A stretch of DNA of 32,924 nt from Rhizonema sp. PD37 (GTDB lineage: Bacteria > Cyanobacteriota > Cyanobacteriia > Cyanobacteriales > Nostocaceae): positions 1 through 32,924 of the forward strand of contig JAQYWO010000064.1 in NCBI GenBank assembly GCA_029379215.1, read 5' to 3'. Shown here in pieces: positions 31,312 through 32,924 of this stretch; positions within the stretch are counted from its first letter, which is position 1, and every line of letters starts with the position of its first letter. Position numbers and translations under genes: made by a program. The notes below the pieces were generated by a model. That model was not told the origin of the DNA. It searched no databases and saw only the letters and a list, made by a program, of their open reading frames with translations.

Positions 31312-32778
31312 TTATCCTAAGTGTTGCTGGACTTGTGACACCAATTCCTTTGTCCAATAATTGACTAAGGAGGCATCTTCGGCTTCTACCATAACTCGGA
31401 TAACTGGCTCTGTACCGGAAGCGCGGACTAAAATTCTGCCTGCATCACCCATTGCTGCTTCAGCATTTTGCACTGCTATAAGTAGGGGTTGACAGTCCTT
31501 CCAGCCCAAACGCTTTGATCTATCTTCTACGCGCACGTTTTGTAACAGTTGCGGATATGTCTGAAAGCTTTGATCGACTAATTCTGATAGAGAAATACCT
31601 GCCTGTTGGACTATGTTTGCTACATGCAAGGCTGTTAATAAACCATCACCAGTAATACCATAATGACGGCAAAGGATGTGACCGGATTGTTCACCGCCCA
31701 GCATTCCTCCAGTCAGCAGCATTTCTTTTTGGACATGCTGATCGCCTACTGCTGTGCGAACAAGAGTGCCACCTCGTTGTTTCCATGCCTTCTCAAAGCC
31801 TAAGTTTGCCATGACAGTGGAAACAATCAAGTCGTTTGGCAATTCTTGCGTTTGCTGCAAGCTGCATCCCCAAAGGTAGAGAATGTAATCGCCGTTAATT
31901 TGTCGTCCGGTATTGTCTACTGCTAAAACGCGATCAGCATCGCCATCAAAGGCAAAGCCGATATCGGCATTGTTTTCCAGGACAGCCGCTTGTAAAATAT
32001 CCAAATGAGTGGAACCACAATTCACGTTGATGCGATCGCCATCCGGTTGGTTGTGCAAGCAGATCACTTCTGCCCCCATCTCTATAAATACTGATGGTGC
32101 CAACCCAACTGCTGCACCCCATGCGACATCTAAAACGATCTTCATTCCCTCAAAATTCATGACATGATGCAACGGGTTTTTCAACGCCTCTGTATAATCC
32201 TTCAATAACTCCAAGCGCGAGTAGTGTCGTCCATAATGATTGGCGTGATTAGATATTGTTAAGCCTCGCAGCAGCGCTTCAATTTCTGCCTGTAACGCTT
32301 GGGGTAATTTCGTCCCATCTGCACCAAATATTTTAATGCCGTTGTCTTGAGGTGGATTGTGACTAGCAGAAATCATGATTCCGCCTATGGCATCTGTCAC
32401 ACTAGTGAGATAGGCAACGCAGGGAGTAGGGCATAATCCCAAATACCAAACGTCTAATCCTGCAGATGTCAACCCTGCACTCAAAGCCATTGCCAGCATA
32501 TCGCTGGAGTTTCTAGAGTCTTGTCCGAGAATAACAGGGCCTGGGTTTTCAGAATGGTTACGCAAAACACAACCAGCCCAGAAACCGACTTGCAATGCCA
32601 AAGACGCACTCAGCAATTCACCAACTTGTCCGCGAATACCATCTGTTCCAAACAAGGAAGTGGCTGGGAGTGAGATTAAGGGGAAGGCAGAACTCCCCTC
32701 TATACCTTTTTGCGTGCGATCGGCTTCAAAAGCAGAAACCTCACCAACAAACGGAGTCCGAGTTATAAATGAAACCAT
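31312..32778 (-). CDS. glmM: Phosphoglucosamine mutase
   Basis: 488 residues from the ATG at 32778 ('MVSFITRTPFVGE', GGAG 11 bases upstream); the open frame reaches a GTG at 32805 that is less likely. It converts glucosamine-6-phosphate to glucosamine-1-phosphate for peptidoglycan and LPS precursors. Marks: 'SLFGTDGIRGQVG' at the domain start, the phospho-serine loop 'ISASHNPPQDNGIKIFG' (S139), the metal loop 'FAFDGDADRVLAVD', the sugar-binding 'GGEQSGHI', and the phosphate loop 'RILVRASGTEPVIRVMVEAE'. Length is usual for cyanobacterial GlmM, which has an extra ~40-residue N-terminal tail. Its product feeds the same sugar-nucleotide pool that the nearby glycosyltransferases may use. Confidence 0.95.
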   Translation of the reverse strand: MVSFITRTPFVGEVSAFEADRTQKGIEGSSAFPLISLPATSLFGTDGIRGQVGELLSASLALQVGFWAGCVLRNHSENPGPVILGQDSRNSSDMLAMALSAGLTSAGLDVWYLGLCPTPCVAYLTSVTDAIGGIMISASHNPPQDNGIKIFGADGTKLPQALQAEIEALLRGLTISNHANHYGRHYSRLELLKDYTEALKNPLHHVMNFEGMKIVLDVAWGAAVGLAPSVFIEMGAEVICLHNQPDGDRINVNCGSTHLDILQAAVLENNADIGFAFDGDADRVLAVDNTGRQINGDYILYLWGCSLQQTQELPNDLIVSTVMANLGFEKAWKQRGGTLVRTAVGDQHVQKEMLLTGGMLGGEQSGHILCRHYGITGDGLLTALHVANIVQQAGISLSELVDQSFQTYPQLLQNVRVEDRSKRLGWKDCQPLLIAVQNAEAAMGDAGRILVRASGTEPVIRVMVEAEDASLVNYWTKELVSQVQQHLG

Positions 32779-32924
32779 ATATTGAAACACTCCACACAGT
32801 GACACTGGGAAATAGCACTTTAAGATTATTTAACAATCTTTCAGATTAACTTTTCATCAGGACGATTTACTAGTTTTTGTTTTAGTAAATATATTGAAAT
32901 TATGCCTGTTATACGTAATAATAC

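Overview
The window comes from a cyanobacterium, most likely a filamentous, heterocyst-group (Nostocales-type) one. The evidence is the many HIP1 octamers (GCGATCGC), a hormogonium-polysaccharide-type gene block with an HpsL-like protein, an Ndb-type NADH dehydrogenase, a CBS/PAS/GAF sensor kinase, and intergenic spaces full of the palindromic and 'GCAGAGG'-type repeats common in these genomes. I cannot name the species. No rRNA, tRNA or CRISPR array was seen.

Layout: (1) 1-3.8 kb, a sensor kinase and a receiver-kinase hybrid in one operon. (2) 3.9-9.7 kb, mostly minus-strand housekeeping and redox genes: type II NADH dehydrogenase, a repeat-bearing cyanobacterial protein, a 2Fe-2S protein, cysteine synthase, a Uma2 protein with a broken partial duplicate beside it, and a 1-Cys peroxiredoxin. 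(3) 10.0-15.1 kb, a BMP-type (nucleoside-like) ABC importer: lipoprotein, double ATPase and two permeases, the last set apart by a 413-bp repeat-bearing gap. (4) 15.2-17.5 kb, a GT4 glycosyltransferase and a 2-oxoglutarate/Fe(II) oxygenase. (5) 17.5-25.6 kb, an accessory region: an AraC regulator, a repeat-filled gap, a cassette with a GC-rich, proteobacteria-like look (YciI/muconolactone-isomerase-like protein, Asp-nucleophile alpha/beta hydrolase, NmrA-like protein, truncated perhydrolase-like hydrolase), then an SDR and an APC permease, with broken toxin-antitoxin genes near each side. (6) 25.7-30.8 kb, a minus-strand polysaccharide block: HpsL-like membrane protein, GT2, GT4, and a further GT-A enzyme separated by a wrecked acetyltransferase. 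(7) 31.3-32.8 kb, phosphoglucosamine mutase GlmM.

The most striking theme is gene decay. At least six broken genes can be read by hand in 'intergenic' DNA: a Uma2 3' copy, a ParE fragment, a ParD/ParE pair with in-frame stops, a hydrolase cut just before its nucleophile elbow, and a GNAT acetyltransferase with a frameshift and stops. A second theme is palindromic repeats, including one that sits in frame inside a coding sequence.

I found no convincing wholly new system. The best candidates for a closer look are the AraC-flanked oxidoreductase/hydrolase cassette, the kinase cascade at the left end, and the 16-residue repeat protein. All functional calls are by eye from motifs; none was checked against a database.
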